This document shows, piece by piece, positions 17,313 through 27,040 of a stretch of DNA of 64,000 bases. Below the pieces are notes generated by a model. The model was not told the DNA's origin. It worked only from the letters and a program-made list of their open reading frames with translations, and did no database searches. The stretch's first letter is position 1; every line of letters starts with the position of its first letter. The stretch is from CAVZTX01 sp963778375. Its GTDB lineage: Bacteria; Chloroflexota; Ktedonobacteria; Ktedonobacterales; Ktedonobacteraceae. The stretch is taken from NCBI GenBank assembly GCA_963778375.1, contig CAVZTX010000005.1, positions 139,521-203,520 of the forward strand, read 5' to 3'. The translations under genes were made by a program, and so were the position numbers.

Positions 17313-20148
17313 ATGGAGCAGCAATTCGCACGTACCAGCGAACATGAACGCCTGATTACGAATGGCGACGCCTGGCGGCACTGGGGTCCTTATCTGAGCG
17401 AGCGTGCCTGGGGTACTGTGCGCGAAGATTACAGCCCAGATGGCTCCGCCTGGGATTATTTTTCCCACGACATGGCTCGCTCTCGCGCCTACCGTTGGAA
17501 CGAAGATGGCCTGGCTGGAATCAGCGATGACAAAGGAAGAATGTGCTTCGCCCTCGCGCTCTGGAATGGGTATGATCCGATCCTCAAAGAGCGCTTGTTT
17601 GGCCTGACAGGCCCTCAAGGCAATCATGGCGAGGATGTAAAAGAAGTCTACTTTTACTTGGACAGCACACCGACCCATAGCTACATGCGCATGCTCTATA
17701 AATACCCGCAGGCAGCTTTTCCCTACCAGCAACTCGTCGAGGAGAATGCCCGGCGCGGCAGACAAGACCCCGAATTTGAACTGCTGGATACAGGCGTTTT
17801 TAACAACGACCGCTATTTCGATGTGTTCGTGGAATATGCCAAGGCTAGCCCCAACGATATTCTGATCCGCATTCGAGCCATCAATCGCGCAACCCAGCCT
17901 GCTGTATTACATCTGTTGCCCACCCTCTGGTTTCGCAATACCTGGTCCTGGGGTACAGACGACAGCCGCCCACTTTTAAAGCAAGGAAATATGGCGCATG
18001 TCTCTGTAAGAGAATCCGCCAGCAGCATGGATGGGCAATCACAAATCCATGATAGCGTGGCAGTCGCACCTCTTGCCGGTGCCGTCCCAGACCTGCTAAT
18101 AGATGCACAGCACCCAATTCTTGGCAACTATTGCCTCTATTGTGAAGATGCGGATGAGCTGATTTTCACCAACAATGATACAAACGTGCAGCGACTCTTC
18201 GGTGCTCCGAATGCCACGTCCTATGTCAAAGATGCCTTCCACGAATATCTTGTACACGGCAAACATGAAGCAGTCAATCCAGAGCGCGTAGGCACAAAAT
18301 CGGCTGCACTCTACACCCGCACCATTGCTCCCGCAGCAAGGCTAACGCTGCGGCTACGCTTGACAAGAGTGACGAACAATGACGTTGAACTTGCCACCTC
18401 ACCTTTCAAAGATTTTGACGCCATGTTCGACACGCGCCAATTAGAAGCCGATGAATATTATGCTGCCCTTCAACCTGTTCACCTGGATGCAGATGCGCGG
18501 CGAGTTCAGCGGCAGGCATTTGCAGGCATGCTCTGGAGCAAACAGTTCTATTATTATAGCGTTGAGCAATGGCTGAAAGGTGATCCTGCTCAACCACCTC
18601 CACCTCCGCAACGCAAGAACGGTCGCAATAAGGAGTGGAAACACCTGTACAACGAACGTGTGATGTCGATGCCGGACAAGTGGGAATATCCCTGGTATGC
18701 GGCCTGGGATCTGGCGTTCCACTGCATTCCGCTTGCTCTCGTCGATAGCGATTTTGCCAAGAGCCAGCTTGACCTGCTCATGCGCGAGTGGTACATGCAC
18801 CCCAACGGCCAGCTTCCTGCCTACGAATGGGCCTTTGGCGATGTCAACCCACCTGTATTAGCCTGGGCCGCATGGCGCGTCTACAAAATCGATCAGCAGC
18901 AAAGAGGCCGTCCAGACCGCATGTTCCTCGAGAGCATCTTCCACAAACTGCTGCTCAACTTCACCTGGTGGGTCAATCGCAAAGACTCGGAAGGCAACAA
19001 TGTTTTCCAGGGCGGCTTTCTTGGCCTTGATAACATCGGTGTCTTCGATCGCAGCGCTCCACTTGCCAACCGGCGGCTACATCGAGCAGAGCGACGGCAC
19101 CAGTTGGATGGGCATGTTCTGTCTGAATATGCTCACCATCGCGCTAGAATTGGCGCTCACCAACCCCGTCTATGAAGATATTGGCCTCAAGTTTTTCGAA
19201 CATTTCCTGGCTATCGCGAAAGCCATGAACAATATGGGCGACGAGGGCATCAAGTTGTGGGACGAGGAAGACGAATTTTTCTACGATGTGCTCCATCTGC
19301 CGGATGACACCTACGAGCCGTTAAAAGTCCGCTCACTCATTGGCCTTATTCCCTTGTGTGCCGTAGAAGTGATCGAACCTCAGGTCCTTGATGCCCTGAC
19401 CCGAGTCAAAGACCACCTGCACTGGTTTTTGGAACATCGCCCAGACCTCACACGTCTCGTATCCCATAACCAGCAGCCTCTTACAGGTGAACGCCGCCTA
19501 CTTGCATTGGTGCGCGACAACCGTCTGAGGTCCCTCCTCAAGCGTATGCTTGACCCCAACGAATTTCTGAGCGACTACGGCATTCGTTCCCTCAGCAAGT
19601 TCCATGCTGCCAATCCCTACGTGTTCCATTTCAACGGTAATGCCTACACCGTCCGCTACGACCCAGGCGAATCCCGCACCGAACTCTTCGGCGGTAACTC
19701 GAACTGGCGCGGCCCCATCTGGTTTCCCCTCAACTACCTGCTGATCGAGTCCATTTTGAAATACTCACACTATTACGGCGACGACTTCACCGTGGAATAC
19801 CCCACCGGCTCTGGTCACTACCTAACCCTCAAGGAAGTTGCCAACGAACTCTCACAACGCCTGACCCGCCTCTTCCTGCGCGGCGAATCCAATCGCCGTC
19901 CCTTCAACGGCACCAACCAATTCCTCCAGCGCAATCCCCACTGGTGCGATTACCTCCTTTTCCACGAATTCTTTCACGGCGATACCGGCCTTGGCCTCGG
20001 TGCCAGCCACCAGACCGGCTGGACCGGCCTTGTAGCCACGCTGCTTCAAGAGCAGGGTGTGCCGCGAACGGAGGATAGGATGGGCATTTCAGGTGGAGGG
20101 TACAAGCAGACGGAACCTTTGGGGTATGAGGTGCCGGAGAGGAGATGA
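17313..20148 (+). CDS. GH63-like glucosidase, frameshifted
   Basis: Two frames together encode a protein of about 945 aa resembling bacterial GH63/MGH1-like glucosidases, with '(W)GPYLSERAWGTVREDYSPDG' at the N-terminus, 'KWEYPWYAAWDLAFHC' and 'NSNWRGPIWFPLNYL' as (alpha/alpha)6-barrel motifs. The first frame is correct until about 19063 ('FDRSAPL') and then runs into nonsense; the second frame continues with 'PTGGYIEQSDGTSWMGMFC'. Removing one T from CTTG at about 19062-19065 restores a continuous protein. The second half is fully conserved, so the mutation is recent or a sequencing error. ATG 17313 with AAAGGA upstream is preferred to 17295. Expected reaction: hydrolysis of alpha-glucosides; substrate unknown. 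Confidence 0.8.
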
Positions 20149-20181
20149 ATGGGTCATGTGAAACCCGCCATTCGACCTTCC

Positions 20182-20532
20182 TCAGCGCTCATCGCTGGAT
20201 GCAATCCGAAAGACCTGCCCACCTGGTGCCTGGAAGTAAAAGTAGTTGTTGCCAGAGAATTCCACCCTGGTTAGGCCTGCCGCGAGAACCTTCTCTTTCA
20301 ACTCAGGTGCAGTGTCAGTCTTCAACTCCAACCATGCTCCTCGACGAGCCTGATTCTCATCGAGCGCGTCCTCGGTGAACTCAACACTTAAGGTCGCGCC
20401 ATTGGAGAATGCGAATGCGAGAACTGGCGTCGGCAGGACCTCGCAACCAAGAATACTAGTGAAGAACTCGATCAGCTTCTCTTTGCTGTTTGGGCGTGCA
20501 TACGTATGCACGCGATTGCTCAGGGCAACCAT
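20182..20532 (-). CDS. VOC (glyoxalase/bleomycin-resistance fold) protein
   Basis: A 116-aa single-domain protein: 'VHTYARPNSKEKLIEFFTSILGCEVLP' at the N-terminus and 'NNYFYFQAPGGQVFRIAS' at the C-terminus are the paired beta-alpha-beta-beta-beta pattern of the vicinal oxygen chelate fold. Metal ligands are not all obvious. The start at 20532 follows AAAGGAAA; ORF extension upstream is ruled out by that site. It lies 27 bp downstream of the YciI gene on the same strand, so both are likely driven from the operator at 20905. Confidence 0.75.
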   Translation of the reverse strand: MVALSNRVHTYARPNSKEKLIEFFTSILGCEVLPTPVLAFAFSNGATLSVEFTEDALDENQARRGAWLELKTDTAPELKEKVLAAGLTRVEFSGNNYFYFQAPGGQVFRIASSDER

Positions 20533-20559
20533 GATTATTTCCTTTCTCTCCTGGACCAA

Positions 20560-20868
20560 CTAAGCGAACATGTTAGCCCACTCGCGAATGTACCACTTGT
20601 TAACCATACCGTTCAGGACGAACGGATCGCCTTTCGCGTACTCTTCGGCAGCTTCGCGACTAGTTAAAATGCCCATTGTGCCCAGCGCCTCACCGGGATT
20701 GTTGAGGAAAGCACCCGCCATCAGGAGGATACCCTGAGCATGGAACTCGTTCGTACGCGCTAAGTGGGTGGCGATGAGATCAGGATTCTTAGCGAGGGCA
20801 TCGTCGAAGGAGTTATAGAAAGTCTCGAAGAACACGACGTAATACACACCAGGCTTCTTAGATTCCAT
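20560..20868 (-). CDS. YciI-like protein
   Basis: A 102-aa protein with the YciI/dimeric alpha-beta-barrel pattern 'YYVVFFETF', 'HLARTNEFHAQGILLMAGAFLN', 'MGILTSREAAEEYAKGDPFVLNGMVNKWYIREW'. The histidine in 'ATHLARTNEF' and the aspartate in 'GDPFV' match the putative catalytic pair of the family. GGAG lies 6 nt before the ATG at 20868; an upstream ATG at 20901 is possible but lies beside the operator. First gene of a YciI-VOC pair. Function is not known for most YciI proteins. Confidence 0.8.
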   Translation of the reverse strand: MESKKPGVYYVVFFETFYNSFDDALAKNPDLIATHLARTNEFHAQGILLMAGAFLNNPGEALGTMGILTSREAAEEYAKGDPFVLNGMVNKWYIREWANMFA

Positions 20869-20904
20869 CATTGCTCCATCCCTTTCACCCGCTGCTTTCA
20901 TTAT

Positions 20905-20918
20905 GTACTAAATAGTAC
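20905..20918. promoter_or_regulatory. GTACTA-AA-TAGTAC palindromic operator
   Basis: A 6-bp perfect inverted repeat with a 2-bp centre (20905-20910 / 20913-20918), 36 bp before the YciI start. The GTACT/AGTAC half-sites resemble those bound by HxlR-family redox or electrophile regulators such as YodB and QorR. The regulator gene is not in the window. Confidence 0.5.
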
Positions 20919-20967
20919 ACCATAAAGGCAAAAAACTACGCTTGTCCTTCCTACGTTGCACTCATTG

Positions 20968-21035
20968 GTCATCCTGAGCACGGCGAAGGATCTGGTACGT
21001 GGGTTGCTGAGATCCTTCACTTCGCCTGGGATGAC
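20968..21035. repeat. Palindromic repeat element, family A copy 2 (diverged)
   Basis: GTCATCCTGAGC..GAAGGATCT at 20968-20993 and its imperfect complement at 21010-21035. Compared with the copies at 6532 and 40256 the arms have several mismatches. It lies between divergent genes. Confidence 0.75.
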
Positions 21036-21102
21036 GGGCATTCTCTCCAAATGTCTCGAACTCCCTTCGTTTCCTCGGCATAGCATGCTATATGCAACGA
21101 AA

Positions 21103-21192
21103 ACAAGTGAAACACCGGAAACATCAGAAACAAGTGAAACATTTGAAACAAGTGAAACATTGGACATATCAGACACATTAGTCACAACAGAT
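21103..21192. repeat. 9-bp tandem repeat, about ten units
   Basis: Ten consecutive 9-mers on the theme ACAAGTGAA / ACATCAGAA / ACATTTGAA. Exact unit ACAAGTGAA occurs three times; later units (from 21157) are degraded. Both strands are open through it, encoding Ser-Glu-Thr repeats on the plus strand, but no gene start fits, so I treat it as a non-coding minisatellite within the 480-bp gap 20869-21348. Confidence 0.8.
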
Positions 21193-21348
21193 ACCACCCC
21201 CACCGTTGTACTGCTTGATTCGCTATCTACACAGAGCTACATATGTCTCCCTCGGTAAGAAGTTCAGTCCTTCTATCCCATTTGCATCCTAACCTGGAAA
21301 CAGATATATTGTATTGACACACTCTTCAGTTAGAAAGAATAAATCATC

Positions 21349-22533
21349 TTGATCGCACCCACCACAACTCGCCCGCAATTAAGCACCGCCTTCTTCGGCT
21401 TTGTACTCATAGGCATAGCATCAGGAGCCTGGGGAGTCCTACTACCGAGCCTGAGCATATATTACCACGTCAACCAATCCGTGGTTGGCCTACTCTTCAT
21501 AGCCAGCGCCATAGGCTATTTGCTCTCCGCTCTCAGTACCGGCTTGCTTATCGCTAAGCTGGGCCAGCGTTGGTATCTCGTGACCGGCACCGCTCTGTTC
21601 ATGCTCTGCTGCCTGCTCGTGGCCCTCAAGCCAGCCTTTGTCCTCGTTCTACTCATTCGTCTTTTTCAGGGCATGGCAATCGCAATTATCGAGGCCGGAC
21701 TCAACATGTTTATCGCTACGCTGTCCAACAATACAGCGCTCCTCAACTACCTGCACGCCTTTTACGGAGCTGGAGCACTGATTGGTCCGCTAATTGCAAG
21801 CACCATCCTGGCACTTAGTTGGGGATGGAACACCGCTTTTCTCACCTGGGCACTGCTCGCTCTGCCCTTGCTCATCGGCTTATTGGCACTCTTCCGCCAT
21901 TCATCTTCCGACGTTACACACGAAGAGCAGACGGGAAGGGATAATAACGGATTGTGGGTTGCGCTCAAAATACCGATGGTCTGGTTAGCCACGCTGTTTT
22001 TGCTCTTCTACGTAGGTATCGAAGTAAGCCTGGGCAGTTGGGGCTACACCTTTCTGTTACAAAACCGCCACGAGAACGCTTTGTTAGCTGGTTGGATTGT
22101 GAGCGGCTACTGGCTGGGTCTGACCCTTGGTCGATTCATCCTCAACAATATTGCCGAGCGATTTCGCCTGGGCCTTTCCGGACTAATGTACACCTGCATG
22201 GGCGGTATTATCCTTGGCATACTGATGATCTGGCTCATTCCCGGCATCGTTGCCAGTGCCATCGCTTTCTTCCTGATCGGCACCAGCCTAGGCCCCATCT
22301 ATCCCTCTACCGTAGCTCTACTACCCAATATTGTTCCCAGCCGCCTGCTATCCAGCGCCATGGGTTTCCTCATCGGCCTGAGCATTATCGGCGTAGCCCT
22401 CTTCCCCTGGCTCGCTGGAACTTTGGCACAGTATGTCGGTATCGGGTCGCTGCTTCCTTACACGGTTGGACTTACAGTTGTGATGCTCGCTTTGTGGTGG
22501 AGGATGAGAATCAGGTCACAGGTAAGTAGGTGA
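21349..22533 (+). CDS. MFS transporter
   Basis: A 394-aa protein with 12 hydrophobic helices in two six-helix halves and a polar loop near residues 182-202. It has the MFS-like 'STGLLIAKLGQRWYLVTGT' between helices 2 and 3. The N-terminal 'GFVLIGIASGAWGVLLPSL' and '..HAFYGAGALIGP' resemble the fucose-permease/BtrA-type sugar and multidrug group. The frame starts with TTG at 21349 with no strong ribosome site, so the exact start is uncertain. A TTGACA lies at 21314-21319. Substrate unknown. Confidence 0.8.
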   Translation: MIAPTTTRPQLSTAFFGFVLIGIASGAWGVLLPSLSIYYHVNQSVVGLLFIASAIGYLLSALSTGLLIAKLGQRWYLVTGTALFMLCCLLVALKPAFVLVLLIRLFQGMAIAIIEAGLNMFIATLSNNTALLNYLHAFYGAGALIGPLIASTILALSWGWNTAFLTWALLALPLLIGLLALFRHSSSDVTHEEQTGRDNNGLWVALKIPMVWLATLFLLFYVGIEVSLGSWGYTFLLQNRHENALLAGWIVSGYWLGLTLGRFILNNIAERFRLGLSGLMYTCMGGIILGILMIWLIPGIVASAIAFFLIGTSLGPIYPSTVALLPNIVPSRLLSSAMGFLIGLSIIGVALFPWLAGTLAQYVGIGSLLPYTVGLTVVMLALWWRMRIRSQVSR

Positions 22534-22627
22534 TGCAATCCTGACGTTACCCTGATTCACCTAAAATCGTCGTCGCCTGCGTCGAAAGCATCTTACCACT
22601 CCCATGCACCACCGCCACTTTCGTCTC

Positions 22628-23653
22628 TCAAGTGGTCGTCCTCGAACCTTCATCACCTGACTCCTGATCCAGGACCGGAATTCGGTCGTCTAACGGACCA
22701 GAAGGGATTGTGGAAAATGCATCCTCTAACTGATCTGATAGCACTGGGGGAAGTGTACTGTCTGACGGACTTACTGCTGTTTGTGTGGAAAGGGATTGCT
22801 CAATTTGTAAAGCAGGATATGCACGAGCGCTGCTCTCGTCTGAAAAACTAGCCTGCTCCAATGCTGCGGCAAAGACCTGCACACTTTCAAAGCGCTCCTC
22901 AGGATCTTTGGCAAGTGCTCTCAATACCACTTGCTCAATCGCAGGCGAGATCGAAGGGACGATGTCACGTAAAGGCTGAGGGGCCGTAGATAGCTTCTTC
23001 ATGGCCAACTCGATAGCTGAAGATCCGTTGAATGGATGCGTGCCGCAGAGCCACTCGTAGACGACTATTCCCAACGAGTACTGATCGCTGGCCAGACATG
23101 GTCTCCCCTGGATCTGCTCTGGTGCCATATATACCATAGTACCCGACATTTCGGATGCACGCTGCCGGTGAGCACTTTGCTTCAAGATGGCGATGCCAAA
23201 GTCACTGAGCAGAACCTCATTGCGTCGCCCTATCAACATGTTCTCTGGTTTGACATCGCGATGGATCAGCCTCTCATCATGTGCACATTGAAGGGCATCA
23301 GCTACCTGCTTCACATAGGAAATTACTGTGGGCAAAGGCAGAATCGTCCCTTTGGGATGGCGTTGACGCAGCGTACCATAAGGAGCGAAGTCCATCACCA
23401 GAAAAGGAAGTTTGTCTTCTATACCAAACTCCAGAACGCGCACGATGTGAGGATGTATTAAGTGAGCAAGCAGGCGCGCCTCCATCCGGAAGGTATTGAA
23501 ATCCTCGTCGGCCAGCTCCCTATGTAGCACTTTGATTGCTGCTAGAGTACCAAGGTGAATATGCCCACCGAGATAGACTTCAGCAGAACTGCCTTCTCCC
23601 AATAATTCGATGAGCTGATAATTGCCGAGTTGTTCTCCAGTACGGTCAGGCAT
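22628..23653 (-). CDS. Serine/threonine protein kinase, soluble
   Basis: A 341-aa Hanks-type kinase. The glycine loop is 'LLGEGSSAEVYLG', the ATP-anchoring lysine K41 ('AAIKVL'), the catalytic loop 'HRDVKPENML' (H131-D133), and 'DFG' at 151-153, followed by 'GTMVYMAPEQIQG' and 'SDQYSLGIVVYEWLCGTHPF'. The C-terminal 70 residues are acidic and Ser/Thr-rich and contain no membrane segment or sensor domain, unlike many related bacterial kinases. It is divergent from the ECF sigma gene across about 300 bp, so a regulatory link is possible but unproven. Confidence 0.93.
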   Translation of the reverse strand: MPDRTGEQLGNYQLIELLGEGSSAEVYLGGHIHLGTLAAIKVLHRELADEDFNTFRMEARLLAHLIHPHIVRVLEFGIEDKLPFLVMDFAPYGTLRQRHPKGTILPLPTVISYVKQVADALQCAHDERLIHRDVKPENMLIGRRNEVLLSDFGIAILKQSAHRQRASEMSGTMVYMAPEQIQGRPCLASDQYSLGIVVYEWLCGTHPFNGSSAIELAMKKLSTAPQPLRDIVPSISPAIEQVVLRALAKDPEERFESVQVFAAALEQASFSDESSARAYPALQIEQSLSTQTAVSPSDSTLPPVLSDQLEDAFSTIPSGPLDDRIPVLDQESGDEGSRTTT

Positions 23654-23950
23654 AGCTATCTCTCATCTGAGAACTATATTCAAATTGCGAACGAAATAAT
23701 ACCCAAAAAGTCCAGACTGCGAGATTGACTGCACTATCTAGTCTGATATCAGCAGTACAAAACGCATTATAACATGCTTGTGTCTTCCTACCACAGTGCG
23801 CTATACTTCACTAAACTTTCATCAAAGGAAAACTTTGACTCAACAATTTCTTTATAGCAAATCTTATCATCATCGAGACAAAACAGTCTCATCAAGTGTT
23901 ATTATACTTAGAGGAACTGAATTCAGCACTCAATAGATAATCAGGAATAG

Positions 23951-24541
23951 ATGAACGCACTGGAAGACGAGCGCCAGCTTACGCTTGAAGCTTGCCAGGG
24001 GTCAGTGTCTGCCTTCGAGGCACTGGTGACGTATTATGAACCCCGTATTCGGCGGTTACTATATAGCATGACGCAGGATGTACAACTCACGCAGGACCTC
24101 TGTCAGGAAACCTTCCTGGCAGCCTATCGCGCCATGCCTCGCATGAAGGGCGAAGAACTGCGCTTTGCTCCCTGGCTCTATCGCATTGCGCTCAACCAGG
24201 TGCGTAGCGAGTGGCGGCGTCGAAAGCACGTCACCTTGATTCCATTCATGTCCCCTCGTGGCGACGACGAGGATGTATTTGATAGTCCAGGCGAGGAGTA
24301 CCTGGTCAGTGAGGACCAATTTGAAGAGCGTGTGATGCAGCAGGACTTGGTACGTCGTATTTTAGCTCAACTTCCTGTTGCATCGGCCATGTGCCTGTTA
24401 TTGGATGCCGAAGGTCTCTCATATCGTGAGATTGCCGAGAGCCTCGGTGAGTCGCTACCTGCCATACGTAGTCGGCTCACACGCGCTCGACGCGCATTTC
24501 AACAGGCATACGCACGACTCGAACGCGAGGGAAAGTTATGA
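23951..24541 (+). CDS. RNA polymerase ECF-type sigma factor
   Basis: A 196-aa group-4 sigma factor. Region 2 is 'FEALVTYYEPRIRRLLYSMTQDVQLTQDLCQETFLAAYRAM' (the -10 recognition part, about residues 20-62). Region 4 is 'LLLDAEGLSYREIAESLGESLPAIRSRLTRAR' (the -35 helix-turn-helix, about 155-190). The two are separated by an acidic linker. The stop overlaps the next ATG by four bases (ATGA), coupling it to its probable anti-sigma factor. Confidence 0.93.
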   Translation: MNALEDERQLTLEACQGSVSAFEALVTYYEPRIRRLLYSMTQDVQLTQDLCQETFLAAYRAMPRMKGEELRFAPWLYRIALNQVRSEWRRRKHVTLIPFMSPRGDDEDVFDSPGEEYLVSEDQFEERVMQQDLVRRILAQLPVASAMCLLLDAEGLSYREIAESLGESLPAIRSRLTRARRAFQQAYARLEREGKL

Positions 24542-26211
24542 AGCAGAAAGAGCCGAGTGGTTTACCACCCTGTTCATTGAGTGCCCAATGTTTGCGCCTG
24601 CTTGACGAGCTGGACTCATCCAACGATGGATTTGTCTCTCTAGATGATATCCAGGATGAACGCCTACTGGAGCGATTGCGTGAACATATCCCGACATGCC
24701 CAACCTGCACAGCTACGCTGGCACAGGCTCGTCATATCCGTACTCAACAGCGAACTGCATTCCGGGATCTGCTGGCTGATAGTGAGCTGAAAGTTCCCTC
24801 TACAACTTCACAAATCCTTGCCGCAATTCATAGTGAAGAAAGGCCATCTCATCAAGCAGGTGCTGATCTGATAGGATTTCCTCTTGAGGAGACTGGAACA
24901 ACTTCCCAACCGGAACAAATGAATGGATGGCACTCGCCTTCTGCCCCACTATCATTCGTGTCCCGACCACGCATGATCCTCAGAAATGTACTCACGCTGG
25001 CAGCGGTAGCCGCTCTTATCCTCGCCTCGGTTGCACTTTTTGGGCACCAGGTTTTGATCCATTCACATCCCTCCGCCGCAACAACTCCAGTTCCACCAAC
25101 GAAGATAGTGCAGCAATCAATAAGCGTGACCCCGAAGACAACCCCTCCTCCGGTAGCAACAGCACCATCACAAGTACCATCTGTACCTGCGGTTGGGAAA
25201 TCGTCGACACCTACTCCGATTTCCAGTAGTTGGAATTCGGTCATGATTGCCAGTACCACTGCTAACGGCTCGACGGTTTCCAACTATAACTATCAGAACG
25301 GTGACAATGTGCAACTCAATACTCAGCAGCTACCTTCAGGTACGCTCTTTGATGGCGTATCGCCCGATGGAAAGAACCTGTTGTATCAATTCTCGAGTAG
25401 CAACCATACCATGTACTTTACGCTCGCTCCGTTGCCCAATACCGGCTTCTTTTATGAACTGGAAAACGAGGATGCCGGGGGCAATGCTATCTGGCTCGAT
25501 AGTCGCTACGTGCTGATTGCGACCGTTGAGAGCGGAGTTGTAAAAGTCGATACGCAAACAGGTCAGCAGCAGACATTCCTTCCAACCCTGCAAACTACAA
25601 GTCTGAAGTTCGTTCGTAATGGCTTTCTATACTTCATCGGAGGTCAGGATCGTAATATTGGTGCGCTTTATCGCATCAATCTGGCTAGCGGTGCAGTACA
25701 GGAGTTGACGTTCCGTTCACTCGGTGGCAGCTTCTGGCTCAGCCCGGATGGTTCAACCGTCTACTTTAAAACGAATGGCCCTGCCGGTCTGCCAGGCATC
25801 TACGCGGTCAACAGCGATGGGACGAATTCTCGTGTGCTGCCCCAGAACGGCATACCCATTGGCTACGCTGCTGATAACTCCCTGGTGACTATGCAGGAAG
25901 TGAATGGCAAATTTGAAGTGGTGAAGGTCGGTGCAAACCCTGCTCAAGATCAAGTAATATCGTCCAACATAGCTCCTGGCGCAATTTCCATGTGTAGCCC
26001 AGATACCCCTCCAGGTATAGTTCCCATCTGCGATAACAATGTTGCTCTGGCTCCTTACGGGCATGCGATTGTCGTACAGGCCTACTACCCCGATGGGAGT
26101 CGCCAGGTACTCTCCGTCGATCTTACAACAGGCAAACAAGTTCAGCTACGGGTTCCGGCTAACAGCACCACCGTGCAATTGATAGGATGGGATAAGCTTT
26201 CTGTAGGCTAA
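24538..26211 (+). CDS. Probable membrane anti-sigma factor with extracellular beta-propeller
   Basis: A 557-aa protein. The cytoplasmic N-terminus has the zinc anti-sigma motif HxxxCxxC (H50, C54, C57 in 'REHIPTCPTC'). One membrane helix lies at about 149-170, then a Pro/Thr-rich stretch (about 175-220) and an outside region of repeated blades ('GVSPDGKNLLYQFSSS', 'FWLSPDGSTVYFKTNG', 'GIYAVNSDGTNSRVL') like a TolB/WD40-type propeller. It overlaps the sigma gene by 4 bp, the usual anti-sigma arrangement. An extracytoplasmic signal sensed by the propeller is inferred. Confidence 0.82.
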   Translation: MKQKEPSGLPPCSLSAQCLRLLDELDSSNDGFVSLDDIQDERLLERLREHIPTCPTCTATLAQARHIRTQQRTAFRDLLADSELKVPSTTSQILAAIHSEERPSHQAGADLIGFPLEETGTTSQPEQMNGWHSPSAPLSFVSRPRMILRNVLTLAAVAALILASVALFGHQVLIHSHPSAATTPVPPTKIVQQSISVTPKTTPPPVATAPSQVPSVPAVGKSSTPTPISSSWNSVMIASTTANGSTVSNYNYQNGDNVQLNTQQLPSGTLFDGVSPDGKNLLYQFSSSNHTMYFTLAPLPNTGFFYELENEDAGGNAIWLDSRYVLIATVESGVVKVDTQTGQQQTFLPTLQTTSLKFVRNGFLYFIGGQDRNIGALYRINLASGAVQELTFRSLGGSFWLSPDGSTVYFKTNGPAGLPGIYAVNSDGTNSRVLPQNGIPIGYAADNSLVTMQEVNGKFEVVKVGANPAQDQVISSNIAPGAISMCSPDTPPGIVPICDNNVALAPYGHAIVVQAYYPDGSRQVLSVDLTTGKQVQLRVPANSTTVQLIGWDKLSVG

Positions 26212-26223
26212 GGTGTAAGGGAT

Positions 26224-27000
26224 TTACATCCTATATTCCTCCACTACTCTCCGCCTCCAAATCCTCACCTTATTGATCCCCACCTCTCGCAAAATACCCT
26301 CCGTCTGTTTATGGGCCTGCGCCACATTTTTAGGGTAGTGTGCATCCGCCCCTACACTGATAGGCGTTTGTTGGAGTGCACAGGCCTTCGCGAGGCGGCG
26401 CACAAGGTTGGCATAGTTCAGCACATCATAGCCATTGATCTCCAATGCAACGTCATAACTTGTAGCTTCTGCCGCTAGCCGCTCAAGTTCCTCATCGAAG
26501 CTTGGGGGGAGAAAAGGATTTTGCACGCGCATGCGCACGGGATGGCTTACGAGGCTGAAATATCCACTGTTCACCGCTGCACGCAGCAGCTCGAAATAGC
26601 GCAGCCAGAGTGCCTGGCCCTCCTCGCGTTGCAACTTACGCTCGTGCTCAAATATAATACCATCTACCTCGTGTACAGAGCCGATCAGGAAATCCCAGTC
26701 GTATCCCGCAATCGAAGCCTGAATGCGTTCATTCTTTTCCGGTATAAAATCCACTTCCAGGCCCAAACGTGCATCAAATTGCAATTGCTGCGCCGCTGTA
26801 CGCACATCTGCAATATAGGATGCGAACGTCAGGAGCGTCCCCTCTAATGGCATCTCTTCCAGCGGCGGACGGCCTTCGCTCATCTGAAAAACGTGTTCCG
26901 ACAAGCCAAGCACGCGCAGCCCTTTTTCTTGCGCCGCCGAAACCATTTTGCTGGCAGAGCTATACGATACATGGCTATGAAAATCGGTGTCGATAGTCAC
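26224..27000 (-). CDS. PHP-domain phosphoesterase (histidinol-phosphatase-like)
   Basis: A 258-aa PHP protein. 'DFHSHVSYSS' (D6, H8, H10) is the first metal motif, 'LGLSEHVF' the second, and 'GLEVDFIPEK', 'SVHEVDG', 'LVSHPVRM' and 'GADAHYPKNV' supply further ligands of the three-metal site. HisK-type histidinol phosphatases share this layout, but so do other PHP phosphoesterases, and no other his gene is near. It converges on the anti-sigma gene with a 12-bp gap. Confidence 0.82.
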   Translation of the reverse strand: MTIDTDFHSHVSYSSASKMVSAAQEKGLRVLGLSEHVFQMSEGRPPLEEMPLEGTLLTFASYIADVRTAAQQLQFDARLGLEVDFIPEKNERIQASIAGYDWDFLIGSVHEVDGIIFEHERKLQREEGQALWLRYFELLRAAVNSGYFSLVSHPVRMRVQNPFLPPSFDEELERLAAEATSYDVALEINGYDVLNYANLVRRLAKACALQQTPISVGADAHYPKNVAQAHKQTEGILREVGINKVRIWRRRVVEEYRM

Positions 27001-27040
27001 TAAATGAAATACTCCTTAGGAGAAATCTTATCACAATAGC

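Noticed and set aside
21103..21192. CRISPR-like array
   Set aside because: Units are 9 bp and directly adjacent, with no spacers and no cas genes in the window.
20956..21258. Open frame encoding Ser-Glu-Thr repeats
   Set aside because: The frame runs through a palindromic repeat and a 9-bp tandem array, has no ribosome site, and the opposite strand is equally open.
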